A stretch of 64,000 nt of DNA from Branchiostoma floridae (taxonomy: Eukaryota; Chordata; Leptocardii; Amphioxiformes; Branchiostomatidae), in contig NC_049993.1 of assembly GCF_000003815.2 (NCBI RefSeq), positions 12,969,602 to 13,033,601 of the forward strand, written 5' to 3'. Shown piece by piece: positions 1 through 11,400 of this stretch. The notes beneath the pieces were generated by a model. It searched no databases, had not been told where the DNA came from, and saw only the letters and a program-made list of their open reading frames with translations. Made by a program: the position numbers and the translations under genes. Within the stretch, counting starts at the first letter, position 1. Each line of letters starts with the position of its first letter.

Positions 1-311
1 GAGCCTAACCTCTGCTTTGGAGAGTATATTATATCCACCGAAGGAGGTGCAAGACTTTATATCAATAATAGAGATCTAGAGTAGGTTATCATAGAAATAG
101 TTTACATTGTTTGTGAGTGAGCCAAAATGTGTACATTTGGACGGTAGCGAAACACACTCCTCCTATAAGACGGTCCTATAAAAGCCGGCTTCTCTCCTCT
201 GCCAGGTATTATCTAAACTAGTATCTAGATCTTATGCTACCGTATATCTGCTTGGAGATAAATTAGTCGCCCGTTGAACCAGTTTGTGGCTGACATTTGA
301 CCCTTAGCAAG

Positions 312-3300
312 ATGTCTGCTTTTAAGAAACCATCAAGCCTAAATACAGGAGAGACAGACAAAAGAGGAGATAAGTGAGTACACGTATATGACGTATATGC
401 AACTCAAGTCAACCTCCTTGTTATGTGATCACGCAAGTTTAATACGTCACTCGAAAGTCTGCATGCCGTCGTCTGCGAGGGTTCGCTATGGTGGAACCCC
501 TATGGTGATCGCCCTATGTTCCGAAATCCCTATGTTCCGAAATCCCTATATTCCGAAATCCCTATATTCCGAAATCCCTATGTTCCGAAATCTCTATCGT
601 CTATGGAAGTGTTCCAACACACTAGTGTACCGACTGGCGTTGTACAGCGACCCGGGAGTGGACCAAAGCTACATAAGTCCAGGCTGCGGACACGCGGTCA
701 GCAAAATAGGAAGTTGCGGCCTATATATTATATCACGTTACCTTCTTTAATTATTCTCCTTTTTGTGTTATTTGGGATGTCTTGAAATCTGTTAAAACTA
801 TAATAATACCAACAGAGGACTAACGTTAGCTCCATTGCAGATTTTAGCCGCAAACTTTTGTTTAGGCAAACCTAAACGTGCACCATCGGCAAACATTTAA
901 ATGTATCATTTTTGTAACGCACCTTACCTCGTACCAGTTTGATAGCATCATAATTTCAATACAATTGACGAGGAAATGAAAAGATACACTAATGCATGAA
1001 AATGACATACGATATTTGCATGTATACTAAAAATTATTTTTAGATATCATAATTTCAATACAATTCTTGACGAGGAAATGAAAAGATACACTCATGCATG
1101 AAAATGACATACGATATTTGCATGTATACTATTTTTAGATATGTACGCGAGTATCTCGGTCACCCATAAGTCAATCAAAAACGAGACTAGGTAAATGGTT
1201 TACGTTAAATGTGATTAGCAAATGATAAAGTAAAGAAAATTTTCAGCATAAATTTGCGATTGAGTTTGGAGTCTTTGGACTTTGTTTCAGGTGCTAGAAA
1301 AAGGTTGAACTTTTATAAGTATTCTAGTTTATGTCTATAAATAAAAATAAACTAGAATTCGAATTTCAGGTGTTTTCAGCTCAGTGTGACCCATACGACC
1401 GTCGGAATCGGGTCGGCGTTCAGGCCAGTTATCATCGGGAAACTGCCTGGCTTCTTGGGTATTGGCTATCGACTTGTAAACGCCATCCATGTTACATGTA
1501 CATGATTATAGTTGTGTGTCACAATAGTTGTGTGTCAAAATTTCGGAACATAGAGATTTCGGAACATAGGGATTTCGGAACATAGGGATTTCGGAACATA
1601 GGGATTTCGGAACATAGGGCTTGAACCGGGTTGGCTATAGCTAGCCGCGGTACAATTCACCGATGTCGTTTGATCATACTGGCTGAAGCAACTTGCGTTT
1701 AACCTCCTTTGTTGCTGTCGACAAACTACCCACGAAGCGTAATTGTTTGCTTAAAATTCTAGTAATTTGCTATTCTCAGTGTTCTCGCCAGGATTTTTTC
1801 ACAGCGTCGGGCAGGGGTCCAGGACAAATCAGGCAATACAACCTCTTGTTTTGGCTTCTGTAAACTCTAAAATGACCATATCTGTGGGCTCGGGGGAGGG
1901 GGGGGGGGTTAAGTGATTGTTTGACATGGCTTAACCATGTAGGGAATGGGCAATTCGATTTAGCAGCCCCTCCCCTGAACTGAATGAAGTAAAATGTATA
2001 TATTAACCCATCCTCAACTTTTTTATTGTTAGATGTGGTAAATCATGTCTCAGCATTATCAAGAAGTATATATATTTTGACCCCATTTGGGGAAAAAGGA
2101 TTTGGTGTATGCATGAACTTCCCAGGTGTTTATTTTGGTCTTTTTGTATGTACATGTTGTGGTTTTGCTGGTAAGGTACCTGATATAAAAGATGTAAAAA
2201 CAAGAAAAATTTCTATTGCGAAGTTGAAATTTCACATCAAAGTAGTAGAACAGGATATGGTGAGTGCTAATTGACAGTTGTATTCAGACAAACAACATTG
2301 AAATTTGAGAAAAGTCATGTGATCTTAGCAGTGACTGCCCCAGTGACATACAAGTTATAGCATAGGGCCCATTGGCAGGGTATGGTTCTGGCTCTCAATT
2401 CCCAAGGGAACGATCAATGAACTTCATATTTTGGGAATATCATCACACCCCCTCAGTGTTTCAGCCAGGGGGGTAGAGATCTCTCAATCACCTTGCTGTG
2501 CTACCTGAAACGGGTGGGAAGAGCTTGATGCTTGGTTGGGTCAGTTATGTGTGTGGACATCATGATTATAACTTGACAAGTCGTGAATGAATCTTTATGG
2601 TATTTGGTTTGTGGTACTACACTGGAACTGTCGGCCTTTGTATGTTCTGGTCTGTGGGAGTAGTGGTATGTGTTTGTGTCTTGCCAACTTAGAGACGAGG
2701 CACCCCACACTGGGCATGACGATGTGCATATTCTGCAGTCTCCGGCTAATTCGCACCCTTGACACTATTTCTCCTTCACCAGGAAGGGGTGGGGTGGAGG
2801 TGGAGGTGTAGTCGGGGGACTCATCAGAATCTTTAGTCTTTTAGAAGACGTCCTAAGCATATTAAAGAGGACCAGAGTGTGCAAGAAAAGACAGACTGGA
2901 AAATAGAGAGGAGGTGATAGGCACACGTAACTTTAGAAAATGATGTCTTTCATCGGCCAAGCCGAAATCTTGGTGAATATATCTGTCTTCACTTTCCACC
3001 GACGATATTCCATCAAATATTTTTGTTTGTATTTTTCTTTTGCACAGTTTGGTCGGAAGATCTAGAAGGTCTCGTCTTGCCAGTCATACGCGGCAGACCA
3101 TCAATAGTGAACTCAACCTGAGCTTTCTCCTGCCAATTCATGCAACAGCTTCTTCTGCTGCGAAGGACGTCTTTCAACAAGATGCCCCCAAAGGTAGTCT
3201 CCCAGCCCGACACGTCACTGTTTCCTTCTTAGGAGATGCCAGAGCTGGAAAAACAAGTCTGGAAAAACACCTGCTCGATAAGTCCTTTGATTCTGTTGAA

Positions 3301-6300
3301 GAAGCGACGAAAGGACTTGAGTTTGATGTGGTACAGACAGATGTAACGGAGGTCAATGGAGGTTGGCAAACAGTACCTGAAAGGCCTTACAGTAGATATG
3401 ACACTGGCCGAGCCCAGTATGTTGGCAAAGAAATTTTGGAAGAAGCTGTACCCCTGGCCAATCAGCCGCTATTTAGACGACCAGTCGTGACTACGCTGTC
3501 CAACTTCGCAATGACCTGTTTTGTCATATTCATGCTTACGGCGCCAGTCGGTTTTCAACTGGGATTTGGTGTTGTCTTTTTATTAACGATGGGGATTTTC
3601 AAAATGTTAGGTCAGAGCTACAACGCTGCCATGAATAGTCTCATCATAACTGTTGCACACGTCTTTGGAAACTTTTTGATAAGAGATAGAGGGTTACTGA
3701 ATATCTTCTCGGCATTTGGTAACGAACAGTCGACCGCATATCCTTACCTTCAGTACGTTATGTTTGTTCTGACTATGATCCTGATCGCGTTTGTTGTGGT
3801 GTTGCCAAGCCATCCGGGTGGAACGACGGGCGCGACCCTGGCCTTCTGCTTAATGTGCTCACCTGCTCAGCTACATTCTGACAACTTCCCTTCAACTCTT
3901 CACTTGGCTCTAACTGGACCTATATGTCTTATGGCTGTCGCTACTTATTGTGGCACCGTGGCGTCATTTCTTAGCTGTTTGGCACCTACATCACTAATGC
4001 TGCTACTTACAACTTGGTATCTAACAGAATTTGCTGTCAGTTCCAAAGAAACGTTAGAGTACGTGCTGAGTTTGATTGCTGGATTTCTTATAGGAGCAAT
4101 GTTTGAAGTGACCGGCCGTACCATGGTAAGACTATGCAGTTCTTCTCGACGTGTTCTTCAATTGCAGATTTTTATGGGCCCGATAGGTTTTGTTTATGGT
4201 ATTGGATTGTGCTGGTTATTCGGCTGGCAGATGGTTTTGCCATCGACATGGAAAGATGCTTATTATATAGTGCCGAACATCATCGCCATATTCCTTATTG
4301 TACAGGTAGAAAGGCAAAGAGTGTATTGGGCGTCTCTAGAACTGCAAGGCTACCCCACCCTTCTTGTTAGAAGGAGCATCAAAACCTTAAAGGAAGGAAA
4401 GGATTTGCCTCTTAGGTTTACCCTGATTGACTTTGCCGGAGATGCTGTCTATCACTGCACACACCATCTGTTTCTATCCAGTCTCGCAATTCACCTGATT
4501 GTTTTCAACATGGAAAGATTAGAAAAGGAGCCCGAATATATAAGGCGCATTTGCTACTGGGTTCAGTCTGTAGTAGTTCACTTGAAAAACCCCAATCCTC
4601 ACATCTTCATTGTTGGAACACACTCAAAAAGCTTGCCTGAAGATAGGGTTAATTTCTTATCGCAGACTGTTAGCAAGGCATTGCTTAGCAATGAGAAATT
4701 TACTCAGTTCATTGTGGAAAAACCAGGTAGCCAAAACGATGTTGTGTTCTGCGTGGAAAACTCCATACCCATTCGAAAAGATGCACAGGCCCTCCTCCTT
4801 CGAAAAACCATTATGGAAGTCACTTCTTCGTCATTCCAAGCAAAGAGACAAGTTCCTATCAAGTGGCTCAAAGTCAGTGATTTCGTCAGTAAGTACAAAT
4901 CCAGTTCTACAGACACGTGTCTCCTGGACAAACGTACCTTGTTTGAAAAGCTGAGACAGGAAGGTGTTGTGGAGGCAGAAGATGTATGTGAGGCAGAAGA
5001 GTTCGAGGAGATGCTGAAGTTCTACGACGAAATCGGAGAGATTAAATCAATGGATGATGTTGTAGTCTTGAATCTGAAAGCTTTGGTTCAGCTTGTTGTA
5101 AAGCTTGTGGAGCTTGATTGTGATGATCATGAGCTTGGAATCGTTCATGTCAGTTCTTTGCGTAGAGTATGGAAATCTTTGACTGTAGAAAATTTCCTTT
5201 CCACCGTTGCGTTGTTCGAGAGATATGACATTCTCTGTCCGATCTCACAAGAGCAGTATCTCGTGCCCTTGCTCATTGAGACAGTAACTAAGAAAGGCAA
5301 GCAAGAGGCCGAGGAGACAGATCATGGTGCTTCAGCATTCTGGGACCCAGCAGATTCAGACACGGTGCTCTACTTCAAGTTCTACAGGTTCTACCCCGAA
5401 GCCATTTTCCTCCGTCTGCTTGCCCGATGTCTGTCAATATCACAGAAAACTCACGACCTTGGTCGTGGTGCTGACCGAGATGTCTACAGAAACATGGGAA
5501 GATTCTACCAGGGACATGATTTCTACTACAAAGTGGAGCTCGTGTGTCTATCTGTGGAGCAGAACATGATCCGGGTCACTGTCAAGTGTGCTCCAGACAG
5601 AGGTCCTCATTCTCTACTGTCCAGACTTCACAAGGACTTGCAGCAGATCCGAGACAGGCACTTCCCTTACCTGAACTACACAGTGGGGCTTCCATGCCCA
5701 TTGTGCCGTAGCAACTTGAAGGTAGAGAGAGACGGTCCTCCTCCACACATCCTGAGGATAGCAGGATATGACGAAGAGCTTCCACTACCTGGAAAGAAAG
5801 TAACTCTGATGTGTCGAGGAAAGGCCTTTGAGGTGGACTTGGGAAAACAAGTAAGTACCCAGTGTATTCCTCCGTATTTTAGTTTGCCCATTCTGTTGCC
5901 GAAATGTCAATGCATGTAAACGATTGTTGTAGGACTTACCAGCGGAGAATGTCTTGCCATTGGTTACCATGCAACTCCTATTTCCAACTCCTTTGTACGA
6001 TAATGAAAATCTTACCCAAAGCAACCCTTTATTCTAACATACAGCAACCGTCGTTGGACGTTGCCCAACCGGCGAAGATTGAAGAGGGCAGCAAAACATC
6101 TGCACAAGAAGGCAAGTTGGTATTTTGTACTTCAGCGTTTTTGTGCTATCATCAAACAACCTAATATGGTATATAGTGCATTACAAGAAACTACATGTAA
6201 ACTAAAGATAAAGAAATTGTCGTCCTTCTAAACAGGTGTTAGAGCTCTGTTGGACCCCAGCACCACCCAGCACCTGTCCATCCTCCTGGACCCTCCCGCA

Positions 6301-6519
6301 CCCATCTTTGGGAACAACTGGAGGGCGCTGGCTGACGAACTGGGGCTGTGCTTCCAGGACATCTGCTACATCGAGACCAAGCACAACCCAACAGAGATGG
6401 TGCTAGAAATGTATAGTAAGAATACACCAACAGCTAACACAGACCAAATCCACAGGGCTTTGTTAGACATAGACAGACCAGATGCTGCTGAACTGTTCCG
6501 GCCTACTTGTGCCACTTGA
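312..6519 (+). CDS. TRD1: transmembrane Roc-COR-Death protein, array copy 1
   Basis: Coding exons 312-373, 3048-5850, 6045-6111 and 6236-6519 join in frame to 1071 aa. All introns are GT-AG except intron 3, whose donor is GC at 6112. Seen: P-loop GDARAGKT at residues 83-90; G2-like TKG near 108; 8-10 hydrophobic segments over about 172-442; switch II DFAGD at 482-486; GTHSK at 544-548; a COR-like region about 625-815 (EMLKFYDEIGEI, VVVLNLKALVQLVV); CPLC at 904-907 with a further Cys at 943; Death domain about 990-1068 (NNWRALADELGL). Known: Roc-COR modules are GTPase/dimerisation units (LRRK, DAPK1, MFHAS1), and Death domains form homotypic signalling contacts. Inferred: a membrane-embedded GTPase adaptor. 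The GTH motif lacks the usual following Asp (THxD), so GTP specificity is uncertain. The start was chosen because it follows a conserved leader (AGCAAGATG) and its phase-2 donor fits exon 2. Confidence 0.85.
511..1620. mobile_element. Foldback-type element with inverted 16-bp tandem arrays
   Basis: About five copies of a 16-bp unit (CCCTATGTTCCGAAAT) at 511-597 face about five inverted copies at 1539-1620. Both arrays begin with GCCCTATG and end with a CTCTAT variant when read in the same sense, so they form a long inverted repeat around about 940 bp of non-coding DNA. It lies in intron 1 of TRD1 and is not apparent in intron 1 of TRD2 or TRD4. This looks like a non-autonomous foldback element. 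Target-site duplications were not identified. Confidence 0.55.
947..1140. repeat. Two-copy tandem repeat, about 99 bp
   Basis: Two head-to-tail copies (947-1045 and 1046-1140) share ATCATAATTTCAATACAATT and the motif CATGCATGAAAATGACATAC, with small indels between them. The repeat is AT-rich and non-coding, inside the putative foldback element of TRD1 intron 1. Confidence 0.75.
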
Positions 6520-8440
6520 ATCATAGGAAGTAATGAAGTGAATAGATTGTTAATCAGAAGATCGTAACGTAGCTGTGTTAGACGGTTTCTTTATCCACAT
6601 TTTATAATGAATAAATCCTATCAGCTTGAACAATATTTAAGGGATGAATTGTTACTGTAGATACAGGGGAGTAGAACTCATATTTCAAGATCGTTAAATG
6701 CCCCTAATCACGATTTAGTTATAGGCACTTGTAGGAAAAGAATTTCTTTTATGCTTTATCCATGTAAATAAAAGTAATTGAACATTATCCTTTTGTCTCT
6801 ACAAAGATAAAACATATAGCAAAAACATTGTAGTCTGTAGTACTTTGTCACTACGGAATTCTGTTCTAAGTGTTCTGTCAAACATTTAATTCCAATACAA
6901 TCTTTGAATATATAAGTTATGCTATCCAGTAAAGTGGTGATATTGTGCAGTGAAGAATTCAGTGTGCGTGTCAGTGAGTGTGTGTATGTTCATATAATAC
7001 TTTTAAAGATGCAGGAAAATATTGCTGGCCCCCTCATTTACGTAAGTTATGGTGGAGATCTATATTAGCATTAGATACATAAACATCAAAGTGGCAACAT
7101 TAGATCATCTGTCTATATGAGAAGATCTATTGATCTTCCCTTGATGATTGGGGGACATGTTAGTTCCTATTGCATTGCTTTTTAGTAATAGAAATTATTG
7201 CATACAACCGGATACTCGCCTCCCCTTCCTTATCGTTGAGAATGAGAAGGATCGCTACAACCTTGTCACGACTTTGAAGAAAAAGCAAACAGTTCCACAC
7301 CCCCTGGAATGTAGAAACATCCTGTTGACGTTTGTTCCTTTGTTTCCTGTAAACAATATATTCACCTTCTTTGACGCGTTATGCAAATGATATTCAAAAA
7401 TTATGGAACGACCGTGGCCTCTGAGTGGTTTAGTACGAGCACATATAATTATATGTGTTGTTGAGACGAGTTTCAAATCCGACTGATATGAGTGAAGAGC
7501 TATGATGGATCTGTGCACAGATTGTCACGCTGATAGATACCAAGCACAACCCAACAGAGCTGGTTGTGGCAATGTTTCGTCGGAATACGCCAAAGGCTAA
7601 CACTGACAAACTCCACGTGGGCTTTGTCAGCAACGCAATGAACTGTAAATGATTGTGAACGAAATGATCGTTGTGTAGCTGTCAGTAAAATGGTCCCTAT
7701 ATCCACATTTTGTAATGGATAAATCTTATTAGCTAAAAAGACATTAGAGTAAATTGTTACTGTGCATACAGAGAAGTAAAGTTCCGGCTCAACTAATCTT
7801 GGATGAGTATTAAGATAATACGTAAAGTCCCTTTGCGATTGCGCTGTATGCATAAGCACTTGTAGGCAAAGAATGTCTGAATATTATAGGCATGTAATCA
7901 ATGATTAAACAACATCCTTTGAAAATGTATACACAGATCACACCTATAGCAAAACATTGCTCCTTTATACTTTGTATTATAGGAGTTTGGGAGAGTTCTG
8001 TCAAACATCTCATTCCATTATCATTTTTGAATGACATTTCTAAGTAGGAAAATAACGTTGATCCCCTCGTTGAATACAGCACACACACACCCCGCTCCAT
8101 GGGTGAGAGGGATTGTTCAGAAACATGTGTAGGTTGTGACCTTGAAGAAAGGTAAACAATACCGCAGGATATAGAAAGTAGAACCAGCCAATGACGTTAT
8201 TTGTTCCTGTCGCGACAATATGGCTACATTCTTGGACGCGGTATGCAGACGACCAAAAGGAACAGTGGTTTCCAGTCGATATCTATAATTCTATTTTGGA
8301 ATTAAGACGAGGTCCAAATCCAACTGACATGAGTGATGTGATCAGTGGATCTGTGCACATGTTGCCACGCGGATAGATACCTAATGATAACACCAGACAG
8401 CTACTACGAGTCAGTGGGTGACACTTGACCTTTGAGCAAG
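6520..8440. other. TRD1-TRD2 spacer with TRD1 3' UTR
   Basis: Poly(A) signals AATAAA at 6610-6615 and 6767-6772 probably end TRD1. The spacer is an internal tandem duplication. The block starting in exon 4 at about 6376 and running to 7538 is repeated, diverged and shorter, from 7539 to about 8385. It includes a Death-exon relic and repeats of the later motif around 7400-7535 at 8240-8380. Most of the spacer is nearly identical to 19364-21225. I see no intact gene in it. Confidence 0.7.
7539..7645 (+). pseudogene. Relic of a TRD Death-domain exon
   Basis: This stretch matches the second half of TRD exon 4 (ACCAAGCACAACCCAACAGA, then diverged equivalents of the LEMYSKNTP, NTDQIHRALLD coding region) and is followed by a decayed copy of the TRD1 3' UTR (GTAGCTGT..., TATCCACATTTT). 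It lacks the first half of the exon, an acceptor and a usable frame. It arose by local tandem duplication of the TRD1 tail. Confidence 0.75.
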
Positions 8441-11400
8441 ATGGCTGCTACAAGGAATTCGGCAGGTGACAAGGCTCGCAAGACCTACGAAACAACAGAT
8501 AAGTGAGTAAACTACCACGTTCTTACCGTACAGGACAACGAGAGCAATCGATTAACAGTTGGTCACAAGTATGTTCTATCATAATCAATGATATCCTGGG
8601 TACCAACCTAGTGACTGAACCGTGGCTTCCATACGGTAATACAACACCTTACTTTACTAGATAGTAAGGGGAGGCGGGGTGTATATTAACAGCACCGTAA
8701 ATCAAAGATGGACGACTTCTGGCTAAATCTACGCCTCGGTGTCGAAGTTGGAATTCTGTTCTCATCTTCCTACTTCCCTGATTTCTTATAGAATGAAATC
8801 AAGTTCAACACAAAGGATGAATCAAATCCGAAGGTGCTGGTATATTATTAAATAAGGGTGTGACATGATTTAGGTCTGCCTAATTTAAATTGATCCCTAC
8901 CATCTCCAAGAAGAGAAGGGCTCCGATCAACGCACCATGAAACGAGTGGGAAGAGCTTGTTGCTTGGTTGGGTTTATGTGTGTACGTAGACATCATGATT
9001 ATAACTTGACAAGTCGTGGATGGATCTTTATGGTATTTGGTTTGTGGTTCTACACTGGAACTGTCGGCTTTTGTATGTTCTGGTCTGGGGGAGTAGTGGT
9101 ATGTGTTTGTGTCCTGTCAACTCCATGTGAACTTAGAGACGAGGTACCCCACACTGGGCATGACGATGTGCATGACTAAGCTTGTACAATTCTGCAGTCT
9201 TCGGCTAATCCGTACCCTTGACACTATTTCTCCTTCACCAGGAAGGTGTGGGGTGGGGTTGGGTGGTGTGGGGTTGGGTGGGGTGGAGGTGTAGTCGGGG
9301 GACTCATCAGAATCTTTAGTCTTTTAGAAGACGTCCTAAGGATATTAAAGAGGACCAGAGTGTGCAAGACAAGACAGACTGGAAAATAGAGAGGAGGTGA
9401 ATAGGCACACGTAACTTTGGAAAATGATGTCTTTTATCGGCCAAGCCGAAATCTTGGTGAATATATCTGTGTTCACTTTCCACCGACGATATTCCATCAA
9501 ATATTTTTGTTTGTATTTTTCTTTTCCACAGTTTGGTCGGAAGAAGGTCTCGTCTTGCCAGTCATACGCGGCAGACCATCAATAGTGAATTCAACCTGAG
9601 CTTCCTGCTGCCAATTCATGCAACAGCTTCCTCTGCTGCGAGGGACGTCTTTCAACAAGATGCCCCCAAAGGTAGTCTCCCAGCCCGACAAGTCACTGTT
9701 TCTTTCTTAGGAGATGCCAGAGCCGGTAAGACAAGTCTGGAAAAACACCTGCTCGATAAGTCCTTTGATTCCGTTGAAGAAGCGACTAAAGGACTAGAGT
9801 TTGATGTGGTACAGACAGATGTAACGGAGATCAATGAAGCTTGGCAAACAGTACCTGAAAGGCCTTACAGTAGATATGACACTGGCCGAGCCCAGTATGT
9901 TGTCAAAGAAATTTTGGAAGAAGCTGTACCCCTGGCCAATCAGCCGCTATTTAGACGACCCGTCTTGACTACGCTGTCCAACTTCGCACTGACGTTTGCG
10001 GTGATTTTCATGATTCTGTCGGGGCCAGTCGGTTTTCAACTGGGACTTGGTGTTTTCTTTTTACTAACGATGGGGATTTTCAAAATGTTCGGTCAGAGCT
10101 ACAACGCTGCCATGTATAGTCTCATCATGACTGCTGGACACGTCGTTCTAAACTACTTGATAAGAGATATAGGGTTACTAAATATCTTCTCGGCATTTGG
10201 TAACGAACAGTCGACTGCGTATCCTTACCTTCAGTACGTTATGTTTGTTCTGACTATGATCCTGATCGCGTTTGTTGTGGTCTTGCCAAGCCATCCGAGT
10301 GGACTGCCGTGTATGGCCCTGGCCTTCTGCTTAATGTGTTCACCTGCTCAGCTACATTCTGAGAACTTCCCTTCAACTCTTCACTTGGCTCTAACTGGTC
10401 CTATATGTCTTGGGGCTGCCGCTACTTATTGTGGCGTCGTGGCGTCATTTCTTAGGTGTTTGGCACCGACATCACTAATGCTGCTACTTACAGCTTGGTA
10501 TCTAACAGAATTTGCTGTCAGTTCCAAAGAAACGTTAGAGTACGTGCTGAGTTTGATTGCTGGATTTATTTTAGGAGCAATGTTTGAAGTGACAGGCCGT
10601 ACCATGGTAAGACTATGCAGTTCTTCTCGACGTGGTCTTCAATTGCAGATTTTTATGGGCCCGATAGGTTTTGTCTATGGTATTGGATTGGGCTGGTTAT
10701 TCGGCTGGCAGATGGTTTTGCCATCGACATGGAAAGATGCTTATTACATTGTGCCAAACATAGTCGCCATATGCCTTATTGTACAGGTAGAAAGGCAAAG
10801 ACTGTATTGGGCGTCTCTAGAACTACAAGGCTACCCCGCCCTCCTTGTTAGTAGGAGCATCAAAACCTTAAAGGAAGAAATGGATTTGCCTCTTAGGTTT
10901 ACCCTGATTGACTATGCCGGAGATACTGTCTATCACTGTACACACCATCTGTTTTTATCCAGTCTCGCAATTCACCTGATTGTCTTCAACATGGAAAGAC
11001 TAGAAAAGGAGCCCGAATATATAAGGCGCATTTGCTACTGGGTTCAGTCTGTAGTAGTTCACTTGAAAAACCCCAATCCTCACATCTTCATTGTTGGAAC
11101 ACACTCAAAAAGTTTGCCTGAAAATAGGGTTAATTTCCTATCGCAGACTGTTAGCAAGGCATTGCTTAGCAATGAGAAATTTACTCAGTTCATTGTGGAA
11201 AAACCAGGTAGCCAAAACGATGTTGTGTTCTGCGTGGAAAACTCCATACCCATTCGAAAAGATGCACAGGCCCTTCTCCTTCGAAAAACCATTATGGAAG
11301 TCGCTTCTTCGTCATTCCAAGCAAAGAGACAAGTTCCTATCAAGTGGCTCAAAGTCAGTGATTTCGTTAGTAAGTACAAATCCAGTTCTACAGATACGTG

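Noticed and set aside
511-1620. Regular repeats resembling a CRISPR array
   Set aside because: Units of 16 bp are contiguous without spacers and the genome is clearly eukaryotic.
5851-5919. Extension of TRD1 exon 2 past the donor to a stop at 5919
   Set aside because: A strong donor (GTAAGT) at 5851 and in-frame exons 3 and 4 are shared by all copies; reading through would only be an intron-retention isoform without the Death domain.
6239-6430. Antisense open frame of about 63 codons opposite the Death exon, present in every TRD copy
   Set aside because: It mirrors the strongly conserved sense exon; its conservation is explained by the Death domain on the + strand.
7500-7859. Open frames of about 119 codons repeated after TRD1 and TRD3
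   Set aside because: Antisense to the Death-exon relic and old 3' UTR; identical because the spacer is duplicated, not because of coding constraint.
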